This document shows, piece after piece, positions 17,436-25,161 of a stretch of DNA of 64,000 nucleotides (its first letter is position 1; each line of letters begins with the position of its first letter). Made by a program: the position numbers and the translations under genes. The stretch comes from Clostridia bacterium (GTDB taxonomy: Bacteria; Bacillota; Clostridia; Oscillospirales; CAG-272). The notes under the pieces are model-generated. The model was not told where the DNA came from and ran no database searches. It saw nothing but the letters and a program-made list of their open reading frames with translations. The DNA lies in the NCBI GenBank assembly GCA_017937845.1, contig JAGBCV010000007.1:1-64000 (forward strand). The letters are read 5' to 3'.

Positions 17436-18548
17436 TTATAGAAGATTGACTATATTATAAAGTTTTGTAAAGCGAATATTTTGGTTTAATACTTGAATAT
17501 CCTTGTCGGATAATTTTTCGAGCAATTTCTTTTTTATCGTATTCTTGTCCATACGAGGAGGATATTCTCTCTTTTTCACGAACGGAGAGGCTGTGTTCGA
17601 TGATTTTTCGAGAAGTGTCAGATAATATGTGATGGCGTTTTCGACGGCGTTCATCGCTTCATGCTCTTTGCCGACGGCAAGATATGATTTTGCGAGCAGT
17701 AAATAACAATCTCCTGAATCAAAATCATGATACGGCGGCGGACATTCCTCTTTGAAAATGACTTTGATAACCTCAAAAAAGCCTTCGTATACGGCAATCG
17801 CATCGGCGTAGTGTCCGCTGTTATAATACGCCATGCCCAAGCGAGCGACATTATCCTCAAACGCTTGGAGCGAATAATCGATATCACGACACAGATAAGC
17901 GGCTTCTTGCTCGTAATTTTCCATATATCCATTCACTCTTGCCATATTGGAATAAAAGGTGAGATCTGTACGAACGGGAAATTTTTGGGCTTCGGCTATC
18001 GCCAGATCAAATTTCTGCTCGGCGCTATATAAGAAGATCAGGGATTGCCGCGCTCTTAAAATATCAGATACGTTTTTGGAATTGGCAATGATGACGTTTG
18101 CTTGATGGATCGTTTCGGGAGCGATCTTTTTTGCATGCTCTTTGTCATAGAGCCAACCGTTCTCGGGCATGGAAAGGGCAAGCCCCAAACGCAGACAGTT
18201 GTTCATGAGCATGAGGTTGTTTGGATATTTCTTCGTTCCCTCCAGCAAAATGGCGTATGCCTTTAAGTAAGATTCCAAATTGCCGTATTCTTGTACATCC
18301 TCTGCTTGTGAAAGGATACGGAGGGCTTCTTCACGTTCCGTTGTTCTGTCTATACCAAAAAGAACGTCTGTGCTGACGTCGAACACAGATGCCAGCGGAA
18401 CGATCAGCGAAATATCGGGCATTCCGTAGCCATTTTCCCATTTGGAAACGGCTTGATAGGTAACGCCGATTCGTTCGGCAAGCTCTTCCCGCGTGAAGCC
18501 ATGCTCCTTGCGTAATTTCTTTATGATTTGTCCCATGGTCATTGCCAC
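17436..18548 (-). CDS. XRE-family transcriptional regulator with a helical repeat domain
   Basis: Residues 5-60 form a Cro/C1-type helix-turn-helix (IIKKLRKEHGFTREELAERI, then GVTYQAVSKWENG and PDISLIVPLASVFDVSTDVL). The rest, about 300 residues, is a chain of helix pairs resembling TPR repeats (MARVNGYMENYEQEAAYL and similar), which usually sense a peptide or protein partner. The reading frame is open far upstream, but the ribosome site GGAGG (complement of 18555-18559) selects GTG 18548, 6 nt away, or ATG 18542, 12 nt away; GTG is preferred. No linked target gene is evident. The regulator family is sure, its targets unknown. Confidence 0.85.
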   Translation of the reverse strand: MAMTMGQIIKKLRKEHGFTREELAERIGVTYQAVSKWENGYGMPDISLIVPLASVFDVSTDVLFGIDRTTEREEALRILSQAEDVQEYGNLESYLKAYAILLEGTKKYPNNLMLMNNCLRLGLALSMPENGWLYDKEHAKKIAPETIHQANVIIANSKNVSDILRARQSLIFLYSAEQKFDLAIAEAQKFPVRTDLTFYSNMARVNGYMENYEQEAAYLCRDIDYSLQAFEDNVARLGMAYYNSGHYADAIAVYEGFFEVIKVIFKEECPPPYHDFDSGDCYLLLAKSYLAVGKEHEAMNAVENAITYYLTLLEKSSNTASPFVKKREYPPRMDKNTIKKKLLEKLSDKDIQVLNQNIRFTKLYNIVNLL

Positions 18549-18659
18549 TTTGAACCTCCTTGCATTTGCGTGTATCGATACCATAATATATGATAGCATA
18601 CAAAGCGCATTCATGGAAGCGACTTAAAAATGAATGGACTAAACGCTACGTTGTATTTC

Positions 18660-20138
18660 TTAAATTTTAGAGACACTGATCTTATCCGCGGCGGCAAGAA
18701 TCAAGTCTTTTTCGGAAAAAGGAAGCTTTTTACCGTCGATGAGCTGATAATTTTCGTGTCCTTTGCCCGCAAAAAGGACGATATCTCCTTCTTTTGCCAT
18801 AGAAACGGCATACTCAATGGCTTCTTTACGGTCGGGAATGGAGATATGTGGCGCGCCGTTCATGTGTTTTTCGATATCACGAATGATATCTGCCGAGCTT
18901 TCGCGGTTGGGGTTGTCATCGGTCAAGATGGAGAAATCGGCGTATTCTGCGGCGGCGATGCCAAGCTCGCGGCGGCGGATCTCCGTTCGTCCTCCGACAG
19001 AACCAAACAAGCATATCAAACGATTGGGAGCATAGGCGCGAAGCGCACGGAGCGCGGCGGAAAGGCTTTCGCCGTTGTGCGCGTAGTCGATGACGAACGT
19101 CACGCCGGCAATCGGTGTTGCAATGCGTTCAAAGCGTCCTTTTACCGTCGCCGTGGCGAGTGCCTCGGCAGCTTTTTCTTCATGAATGCCGAGCAGTTTG
19201 GAAACGGCGATGGCGGCGAGCGCATTGCTGACGGAAAATTTACCCGGAAAAGGAAGAATGACCTCCGTTTTTGCAGACGCGCTTTCCAAAATAAACGACG
19301 TTGCAAAGCCGTTTTCCGTCATAACGGGGGATATGGCTTTTGCTGAAAAATCCGCCGTTTCGCTTGTAGAATAGGTGTACGCGGGAACGCTTGCAACAGC
19401 TGAAAATTCTTCAAAATAATCGTCATCGGCGTTGAAAACGGCGGCGTTCGTTCTGCGGAAAAGCTCCTTTTTACATTCCTTGTAATCCTCAAACGTAGGA
19501 TGCTCCATGTCCCCGATGTGGTCCTCGGAAAGATTGGTCATGACGGCGATATGGAACGGGATACCATAAATGCGATCGAGCTTGACACCCTGCGAGGAGA
19601 CCTCGATGACGGCATGGCGGATCCCCATTTTTTCGATATCGGAAAAGATACGGAAAAGCTCGTAGCTTTCGGGTGTGGTGTTGGCGGTTTCGGTGAAGCG
19701 CTCTCCGATGCGAACGCCGACTGTGCCGACGGAGGCGGCGGGAATCCCGTTTTCCTCAAGGATATGGCGAATCATTTCCGCGATGGTGGATTTACCTTTC
19801 GTTCCCGTTACGCCGATGACCTTGATCTTTTTCTCGGGATGATCGAAAAATTCCGCGGAGAGGAGCGCGAGTGCGCGGCGGGTATTTTCTACCTTCAATA
19901 TGACAGCGTCCTCGGGAAGATCGATATCCTTTTCCACGACGAATACGCGAGAGCCGCGGAGATATGCATCCGACGCATAGCGATGTCCGTCCGTTACAGC
20001 GCCGACAAGGCAAACGAAAAGCACGCCATCCGCGGCGTTTTTGGAATTATAAGCAATATCGGTGATGGGCAGATTCGGATTTTGGAGCTGTGTTTCGGAA
20101 AATCCAATCGATTTGGCAAGGTGGATCAGCGTTTGCAT
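18660..20138 (-). CDS. murE: UDP-MurNAc-tripeptide ligase MurE, predicted L-lysine type
   Basis: Cytosolic Mur ligase adding the third stem-peptide residue to UDP-MurNAc-L-Ala-D-Glu. The 492 residues contain the ATP loop GTKGKST at 112-118, NTTPE near 155, and the C-terminal domain. The amino-acid-specificity motif reads DNPN at 408-411. Meso-DAP-adding enzymes have DNPR here, while L-Lys-adding enzymes follow D(D/N)P(N/A), so the predicted substrate is L-lysine. It is the third gene of an operon after a D-aspartate ligase and an aspartate racemase, with a 51-bp gap to the racemase. That context independently favours lysine, because D-Asp ligases act on the lysine side chain. MurE is certain; the lysine choice is inference. 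Confidence 0.9.
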   Translation of the reverse strand: MQTLIHLAKSIGFSETQLQNPNLPITDIAYNSKNAADGVLFVCLVGAVTDGHRYASDAYLRGSRVFVVEKDIDLPEDAVILKVENTRRALALLSAEFFDHPEKKIKVIGVTGTKGKSTIAEMIRHILEENGIPAASVGTVGVRIGERFTETANTTPESYELFRIFSDIEKMGIRHAVIEVSSQGVKLDRIYGIPFHIAVMTNLSEDHIGDMEHPTFEDYKECKKELFRRTNAAVFNADDDYFEEFSAVASVPAYTYSTSETADFSAKAISPVMTENGFATSFILESASAKTEVILPFPGKFSVSNALAAIAVSKLLGIHEEKAAEALATATVKGRFERIATPIAGVTFVIDYAHNGESLSAALRALRAYAPNRLICLFGSVGGRTEIRRRELGIAAAEYADFSILTDDNPNRESSADIIRDIEKHMNGAPHISIPDRKEAIEYAVSMAKEGDIVLFAGKGHENYQLIDGKKLPFSEKDLILAAADKISVSKI

Positions 20139-20189
20139 AGGCTACCTTTCTTTTTTAATATAGAAAATCGCTCGAATTTTGAACGATAT

Positions 20190-20924
20190 TCAATCTTGTT
20201 CGACGTATGTATAGATGTCGGGAAAACCGCATGGTATTTTGTTACATTCCTTGATGCATTTTGCGGTCAGAACGAAAAGAGAATCGATAAACGGATATCG
20301 GTCGTAGCGTTCGTTTTTGGGGATCAAGGAAAGCTCGGTGCAGCCGAGGATCAGCGCGTCACAGCCCTTTTCAAGTAAGCGGTCTGCAATCGCATAGAAC
20401 GCATCGAAATTGGGTGTTTCGGCGGTCTTGATGGCGTCGTAGATGATGCTCATGAGTGTTTTTTGCTCGTCGTCGGTTGGCGCTATGTAATCGATGCCCG
20501 CGTTTCGCGCCGCGTGCTGATAAGCGCCTGCTAAGATCGTACCCGTCGTTGCCAAAATGCCGATTTTTTTCGCACCTGTCCTTTTGGCAAGAGCGACCGT
20601 TTCTTGAACGATATTCAAAACGGGGACGGGAGATATCTTTTTGATCTCATCGAAAAAATAATGCGCGGTATTACAGGGAATGGCGATGAGGTCTGCGCCG
20701 ATGGAAACGAGCTTTTCTACGTCCTCTTTCATCAAGGGAAGCGGAGAAGCGTCGCTTTTTCCCATGATGTATTCGCTTCTGTCGGGAATGCTTGCGCCGC
20801 TGAATAGAACGATATTCAAATGATCCTGGTCACGCTTGGCAAGCGTATGCTCGGTCAAGAGATGATAAAAATATACGCTTGCGGCGGGACCCAAGCCTCC
20901 GAGAATCCCAAGTGTTTTTGCCAT
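20190..20924 (-). CDS. Aspartate racemase, PLP-independent
   Basis: Interconverts L- and D-aspartate with two catalytic cysteines. The 244 residues start with the family hallmark TLGILGGLGPAAS. The first cysteine lies in IPCNTAHYF and the second in LGCTELSL, both in the right context. A following gene for MurE and a preceding gene for a D-aspartate ligase indicate that the product feeds the peptidoglycan cross-bridge; Enterococcus faecium pairs the same two activities (Racfm and Aslfm). AGGGAGG lies 7 nt before the ATG on the minus strand. The wider Asp/Glu/hydantoin racemase family includes other substrates, so aspartate rests on sequence look and context. Confidence 0.87.
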   Translation of the reverse strand: MAKTLGILGGLGPAASVYFYHLLTEHTLAKRDQDHLNIVLFSGASIPDRSEYIMGKSDASPLPLMKEDVEKLVSIGADLIAIPCNTAHYFFDEIKKISPVPVLNIVQETVALAKRTGAKKIGILATTGTILAGAYQHAARNAGIDYIAPTDDEQKTLMSIIYDAIKTAETPNFDAFYAIADRLLEKGCDALILGCTELSLIPKNERYDRYPFIDSLFVLTAKCIKECNKIPCGFPDIYTYVEQD

Positions 20925-20948
20925 GTTTGCCTCCCTATGTCAAAAGAA

Positions 20949-20966
20949 GGGAGGTCGAAGCCTCCC
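20949..20966 (-). terminator. Short hairpin between the ligase and racemase genes
   Basis: GGGAGG and CCTCCC form a 6-bp stem around CTTCGA on the minus strand and are followed by TTCTTTTG. It is weak and lies inside the presumed operon, so it could lower rather than stop transcription into the racemase and murE genes. Confidence 0.45.
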
Positions 20967-20971
20967 GAATG

Positions 20972-22186
20972 TTACGGATATAATTTGTATTTTTTATAAT
21001 AACGGTGATTATGGACCGCAACGTAAGCAAAGCGCAGGGGGTTCATACGTAGGTCAGCGTCATAGAAAAGCGCGGTGCCTGCTTTTTTGTTTTTGACGAG
21101 CTCCTGTACTTTTTTCTTCGTATCTTCGTCGCGGATATAGGAATATATGATCTTTTTCGGTACGGTATGCCAAAACGAATCGTTTTTGACAAATTCCGTG
21201 CCGTTTTTCATGCTCTTTTGTGCATCGCAAACGAGCAGACGCGCGAGATTTGCGCCCGAATGTGTTACATAATAATTGCTTCTGCCTTGACGGAGGTTGA
21301 TTTCAAAAATCTTGAATTTGCCGTCTCTGGGGTCAAATTTGATATCGAAATTGGAAAAGCCCGTATATCCGATCTTTTCCAAAAAGTCCTTGACGCGCTT
21401 CATGAGGTCCTCGTGATATTCCGTCAGGATCGCTACGTGATTGCCGATGCCCTTGGGTGTGTGTTCCTCCAAAAGAACGTGACCGAGGCACATCATTTTG
21501 ACGTTTGCGTTTTGGTCGGAATAGGCGGTCAGCACGTACATTCCCGAATCGTCGCCCGGGATAAAATCCTGAATGATCAAGGAATCGTCATATCCCGAAT
21601 AGAAGATCGTGCGCGCGACCTCCTTGGCTTCCTCCTCGGTACGAATGATATAGACCTTTTTCATGCCGTCGAAGGGGTTTTGCCAATAACGAATGGAGCT
21701 GGAGGGCTTCAAAACGATGGGATACGAAAACGGCAGGGTGGAGAGCTTATCCAGCTCCGCGTCGTGATGGATGACGACCGTTTTCGGATAATCCAAATGA
21801 TGCTCCTCGCACATTTCATAGAAGGCTTCCTTGGAGATGAGCTTTTTGGCAAGCTCGGCGCTCGGCGCGGAGCAGAAATAATATTCCGAAAGAAAGGCTT
21901 TGTTTTCGATGATGAGGTCGGCATAGGCATCGGTACAGCCGACGAGAATGAGCAGCTTTCCCGTATGCTCCTTTGCGAAATTTTCCAGCATCGGAAGCAG
22001 GACACCTGCGGTATCGAGATTATCAACGTGGGTATAACGAACGATCTTACTATGGTCCGTCGTACCGAGATTGTATCTGCCGAACGCATACGATACAACA
22101 CCGTACGCCTCGTGAAACGCACGGGCAACGCTATAACAGTTCAAGTCTGCGCCGAGCAGAACGGGAATGATTTCGGGATTCATCAT
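20972..22186 (-). CDS. D-aspartate ligase-like ATP-grasp enzyme
   Basis: Predicted to activate D-aspartate and attach it to the side-chain amine of lysine in the peptidoglycan precursor. The 404-residue protein resembles Enterococcus faecium Aslfm along its whole length: an N-terminal PVLLGADLNCYSVARAFHEA, a central YPIVLKPSSS, then IIQDFIPGDDSGM, MMCLGH, and the ATP-grasp metal-binding segment KIFEINLRQGRSNYYVT. Similarity runs to the C-terminal basic tail. The neighbouring aspartate racemase and a MurE with a lysine-type motif support the assignment. It is the first gene of the leftward operon. AAAGGAG lies about 13 nt before the first of two adjacent ATG codons, a slightly long spacing. 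Substrate is inferred from memory of the homologue, not a search. Confidence 0.82.
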   Translation of the reverse strand: MMNPEIIPVLLGADLNCYSVARAFHEAYGVVSYAFGRYNLGTTDHSKIVRYTHVDNLDTAGVLLPMLENFAKEHTGKLLILVGCTDAYADLIIENKAFLSEYYFCSAPSAELAKKLISKEAFYEMCEEHHLDYPKTVVIHHDAELDKLSTLPFSYPIVLKPSSSIRYWQNPFDGMKKVYIIRTEEEAKEVARTIFYSGYDDSLIIQDFIPGDDSGMYVLTAYSDQNANVKMMCLGHVLLEEHTPKGIGNHVAILTEYHEDLMKRVKDFLEKIGYTGFSNFDIKFDPRDGKFKIFEINLRQGRSNYYVTHSGANLARLLVCDAQKSMKNGTEFVKNDSFWHTVPKKIIYSYIRDEDTKKKVQELVKNKKAGTALFYDADLRMNPLRFAYVAVHNHRYYKKYKLYP

Positions 22187-22330
22187 GAGAAAAGAAAAAC
22201 TCCTTTCGTTAACAAGGCAAAGATTTCATATGCAGTTATTGTAACCAAAACAACTTATATTATATACCATATTTCCCAAGAAAAAAAGACCTTTTTGAAA
22301 AAAATAATAAACTTTTAAGCGGAAGCGCCA

Positions 22331-22364
22331 TGAAAAAAATAACAGGCTCGGAAACCGAGCCTGT
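22331..22364 (-). terminator. Terminator of the ferredoxin gene
   Basis: A perfect 10-bp stem, 22342-22351 with 22355-22364, closes around AAA. On the minus strand it is followed by TTATTTTTTTC, a clean U-tract, so it ends the leftward ferredoxin transcript. Confidence 0.85.
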
Positions 22365-22396
22365 CCGAAAACGAAATATCGTTTTACGATTGAAGA

Positions 22397-22570
22397 TTAC
22401 TGCTGTTCGGGAGCACCAACAGGGCAGTTACCTGCGCAAGCGCCGCAGTCAACGCATTCGTCAGCGTTGATAACGTACTTGCCGTCCTGTTCAGAGATAG
22501 CACCAACAGGGCAACCGTCAGCGCAAGCGCCGCAACCGAGACATACATCAGCATTGATAACGTAAGGCAT
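22397..22570 (-). CDS. Two-[4Fe-4S] ferredoxin
   Basis: A 57-residue bacterial ferredoxin, MPYVINADVCLGCGACADGC in its first 20 residues. Two cluster motifs are present: CLGCGACADGCP at about 10-21 and CVDCGACAGNCP at about 39-50, each with the CxxCxxCxxxCP spacing. The two halves are near duplicates. It moves electrons in anaerobic metabolism and has no dedicated partner nearby. GGAGAT lies 6 nt before the ATG on the minus strand. The gene is a one-gene unit with its own terminator. An overlapping out-of-frame reading, 22384-22596, is not the gene. Confidence 0.95.
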   Translation of the reverse strand: MPYVINADVCLGCGACADGCPVGAISEQDGKYVINADECVDCGACAGNCPVGAPEQQ

Positions 22571-22784
22571 AATAGATCTCCTTTTCCAGGCAGCATATAT
22601 TCATATTTTTTTTCGAGATGTGTTTTTAGCTGCCGTCAACACATTACATATCTATTCTAACATAATTTATAGAAAAGTCAAATGTTTTTTTGCAAATTTC
22701 TCAAAAAGTTCTATAAATAATTTTTCCGTATGCGGTAAAAATACGATCAGTATGAAAATTTATTGTGAAAGAGAGAAAAAACAG

Positions 22785-23222
22785 ATGAATAAAAAAGCAT
22801 ACGGAGAATACGTGAAAGCCAGAATGCCGAAATCTCCGCTTTTGAAGGATTGCGCGTTTGCCTTTCTTGTCGGCGGTCTGATCTGTTCGCTCGCGGAAAG
22901 CTTACTGCATTTGTATCTATATTGGAAAATCCCCGAGGAAACGGCGAAAACGCTCGTTCCCGTAACGCTCGTATTCGTATCGGCGCTTCTGACGGGGCTT
23001 GGAGTCTTTGATGATATCGCAAAATTTGCTGGCGCAGGAACGCTCGTGCCTATCACGGGCTTTGCCAACGCCGTCGCCGCGCCTGCCATCGAAAATAAGA
23101 GCGAGGGACTGATTATGGGCGTTGGTGCGAAGATGTTTACCATTGCAGGTCCCGTTATCGTTTACGGCACGCTTTGCTCGGTGGTGTATGGGGTCATCTA
23201 CTGGATCGTGGGCTTGTTTTGA
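22785..23222 (+). CDS. spoVAC: Stage V sporulation protein SpoVAC
   Basis: Integral membrane component of the channel that moves Ca-dipicolinate into the forespore and out during germination. The 145 residues contain the family stretch AFLVGGLICSLAESLLHL, then FVSALLTGLGVFDDIAKFAG, the conserved GAGTLVPITGFANAVAAPAI and MGVGAKMFTIAGPVIVYGT. The ATG at 22785 is chosen by comparison with family length (about 150); upstream in-frame ATGs at 22752 and earlier would add residues the family lacks. A ribosome site is poor (GAGAG). spoVAD and spoVAE follow. No clear sigma-G promoter was found upstream. Confidence 0.93.
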   Translation: MNKKAYGEYVKARMPKSPLLKDCAFAFLVGGLICSLAESLLHLYLYWKIPEETAKTLVPVTLVFVSALLTGLGVFDDIAKFAGAGTLVPITGFANAVAAPAIENKSEGLIMGVGAKMFTIAGPVIVYGTLCSVVYGVIYWIVGLF

Positions 23223-23304
23223 TTTTTCATAAGCGGGACGTCGTAGGCGCCGTCCCCTACGATATGTGTAAAATATTGATTTTTGGTAGAAAGGATTGTA
23301 AACG

Positions 23305-24300
23305 ATGAGGCTTATCAGACTTGAAAATCCGCCGACGATTCTCGGAAGCGCGGCGGTCGGTTCCAAAAAGGAATTTGAAGGTCCGCTCGGTGCGGATCTT
23401 GATCTGCACGATGAAACGGGTACGTTCGGCATGGATACTTGGGAAAAATCCGAAAGCGAGATGCAACGAATCGTTCTGAATCTTGCGCTTGCCAAGGCGA
23501 AATGCGAAACGGCGGAGCTGGATGCGATTTTTGCGGGTGACTTGCTCAATCAATGCGTTGGCTCGGCATACGGACTTCTCAGCTTCGGAAAGCCGTTTTT
23601 CGGGTTGTACGGCGCTTGCTCCACCTTTGCGGAGGCGGCGATACTGGGCTCTATGCTCGTAAGCGCGGGATATTTCCATAAGGTTGCGACCGTGAGCTCG
23701 TCACATTTTTGCTCGGCGGAAAGGCAGTTCCGTTTTCCGCTCGAATATGGCGGACAGCGTACGCCGACCGCCCAATGGACGGCGACGGCGGCAGGATCGT
23801 TTATCCTCGGAAAAGAGGGTGAGGGACCGTATATCACGGAGGTCATGGCGGGGCGCATCATAGACGGCGGTATCAAGGACGCAAACAATATGGGCGCGGC
23901 GATGGCTCCCGCCGCCATCGATACGCTGCTTGCTTACTTTGAGGAATCGGGCAATTCTCCCGATACGTTTGACAGGATCCTCACGGGCGACCTTGGGCGT
24001 GAGGGCGTTCTCATCACATTGGAGTTGATGAAGCGTGAGGGCTATGATCTCACAAGGGTCTACAACGATTGCGGACTTTTGCTTTTCGGCGGAAAATCGC
24101 AGGACGTGCATTGCGGCGGTTCGGGGTGCGGTTGCAGCGCCTCCGTTATCAGCGGTCATATCATGAAGCGCTTTCATAGCGGAGAATTTCACGACGTTCT
24201 CTATCTTGCGACGGGTGCGCTCATGAATGCGGACAGCACGAAGCAGGGAAGCAGTATTCCCGGTATCGCGCATCTCGTGCATATTTCTTCGCATAAATAA
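23305..24300 (+). CDS. spoVAD: Stage V sporulation protein SpoVAD
   Basis: Dipicolinate-binding protein of the SpoVA complex, with a thiolase/ketoacyl-synthase fold. The 331 residues include VGSKKEFEGPLGADLD, a central YGACSTFAEAAILGSM corresponding to the nucleophile region of thiolases, SSSHFCSAERQFRFPLEYG and C-terminal CGGSGCGCSASV. The spacing to spoVAC (82 bp) and to spoVAE (10 bp) fits the usual spoVAC-D-E order. AAAGGATTG precedes the ATG at 23305. It is soluble, anchored on the outside of the inner spore membrane in known spore formers. The call is secure. Confidence 0.95.
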   Translation: MRLIRLENPPTILGSAAVGSKKEFEGPLGADLDLHDETGTFGMDTWEKSESEMQRIVLNLALAKAKCETAELDAIFAGDLLNQCVGSAYGLLSFGKPFFGLYGACSTFAEAAILGSMLVSAGYFHKVATVSSSHFCSAERQFRFPLEYGGQRTPTAQWTATAAGSFILGKEGEGPYITEVMAGRIIDGGIKDANNMGAAMAPAAIDTLLAYFEESGNSPDTFDRILTGDLGREGVLITLELMKREGYDLTRVYNDCGLLLFGGKSQDVHCGGSGCGCSASVISGHIMKRFHSGEFHDVLYLATGALMNADSTKQGSSIPGIAHLVHISSHK

Positions 24301-24310
24301 GGAGAGGAAC

Positions 24311-24679
24311 ATGGAATTTTTATTACACCTTATCAAAGCGTTTGTCGTTGGGGGGCTTTTCTGCGTTTTGGCACAAATTCTCATCGATAAAACGATGCTG
24401 ACCCCTGCGCGTATCTTGGTTTTATACGTTTCCGCAGGCGTGCTTTTGACGGCTGTCGGACTTTATAAGCCGCTCGTAGATTTTGCTGGCTGTGGGGCAA
24501 CGACACCGCTTACGGGCTTTGGTTATTCGCTTGCCGAGGGCGTTCGCAAGGCGGTAGATGAAAAGGGTCTTATCGGCGCGCTGACGGGTGGCTTTACGGG
24601 CGCTTCGGGCGGTATCGCCGCGGCGATTACGTTTGGCTATCTCTTTGCACTGCTTTTCCGCAGTCATCCGAAAAAGTAA
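24311..24679 (+). CDS. spoVAE: Stage V sporulation protein SpoVAE (SpoVAEb type)
   Basis: A 122-residue polytopic membrane protein related to SpoVAC. The conserved AFVVGGLFCVLAQILIDKT, then GLYKPLVDFAGCGATTPLTG and GGFTGASGGIAAAIT mark it as SpoVAE. The ATG is 10 bp after spoVAD with GGAGAGG at 24301-24307. The visible operon holds only C, D and E; spoVAA, spoVAB and spoVAF are absent, which is common in Clostridia. No strong terminator follows before the darA promoter. Confidence 0.93.
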   Translation: MEFLLHLIKAFVVGGLFCVLAQILIDKTMLTPARILVLYVSAGVLLTAVGLYKPLVDFAGCGATTPLTGFGYSLAEGVRKAVDEKGLIGALTGGFTGASGGIAAAITFGYLFALLFRSHPKK

Positions 24680-24767
24680 CGGCAACGGTTTTATATCATA
24701 TTGTCGAAAACAACAAACAAAGTCCTTCGATTTTTAGAAAAGTTTTTGCTTCTTTGTGTTCTTTTCG

Positions 24768-24796
24768 TTGACAAAAGCGGACATCTTTGCTATAAT
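24768..24796 (+). promoter_or_regulatory. Perfect consensus promoter of darA-holB-ricT
   Basis: TTGACA at 24768-24773 and TATAAT at 24791-24796 with exactly 17 bp between them. It lies 38 bp upstream of the darA start and should be strong and vegetative. Confidence 0.9.
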
Positions 24797-24834
24797 ATTA
24801 CTGAACTATAAATTTTTGCCCGGAGGACTGTTTT

Positions 24835-25161
24835 ATGAAACTGATTATTGCGATTGTAAACAATGATGACGCTCACTTTGTGAATACCGGTCTTACTGCG
24901 GAAGGCTATCAGATCACCAAGATCTCTTCCACAGGCGGTTTCCTTCTCAACGGAAACTCGACGTTTTTCCTTGGCGTAGATGACGAAAGAGTGGAACGCG
25001 CACTCGAGATCATCAAGGCGCACAGTAAAAGACGTGTCAAGAGCATTCCGAATACCATGCCCATCGGTGCGGCAGGCTCTTTTGCTGCGATGAACACGGA
25101 TGTTAACGTAGGCGGCGCAACGGTATTCATTCTTGACGTTGAGAAATTCATCTCGTTCTAA
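24835..25161 (+). CDS. darA: Cyclic-di-AMP receptor DarA (PstA)
   Basis: PII-like protein that binds c-di-AMP, the product of CdaA at 386-1195. The 108 residues start with MKLIIAIVNNDDA and contain the nucleotide-contacting TKISSTGGFLLNGNSTFFLG and the C-terminal GGATVFILDVEKF. Trimer formation is known for the family. The gene starts a three-gene operon with holB and ricT, with the same order of darA and holB genes seen in many Bacillota. CGGAGG at 24822-24827 supports the ATG. Its downstream partner in the cell is not established for any organism, so nothing more can be said here. Confidence 0.93.
   Translation: MKLIIAIVNNDDAHFVNTGLTAEGYQITKISSTGGFLLNGNSTFFLGVDDERVERALEIIKAHSKRRVKSIPNTMPIGAAGSFAAMNTDVNVGGATVFILDVEKFISF

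Noticed and set aside
22384..22596. 70-residue leftward frame over the ferredoxin gene
   Set aside because: It is a shifted reading of the ferredoxin; the true frame at 22397-22570 has both Cys cluster motifs and a ribosome site.
22711..22757. Possible sigma-F or sigma-G promoter ahead of spoVAC
   Set aside because: GGTAAAAATA at 22734-22743 fits a sigma-F -10, but no GYWTA lies 15-17 bp upstream, and GTATG at 22728 has no proper sigma-G -10 at 17-18 bp.
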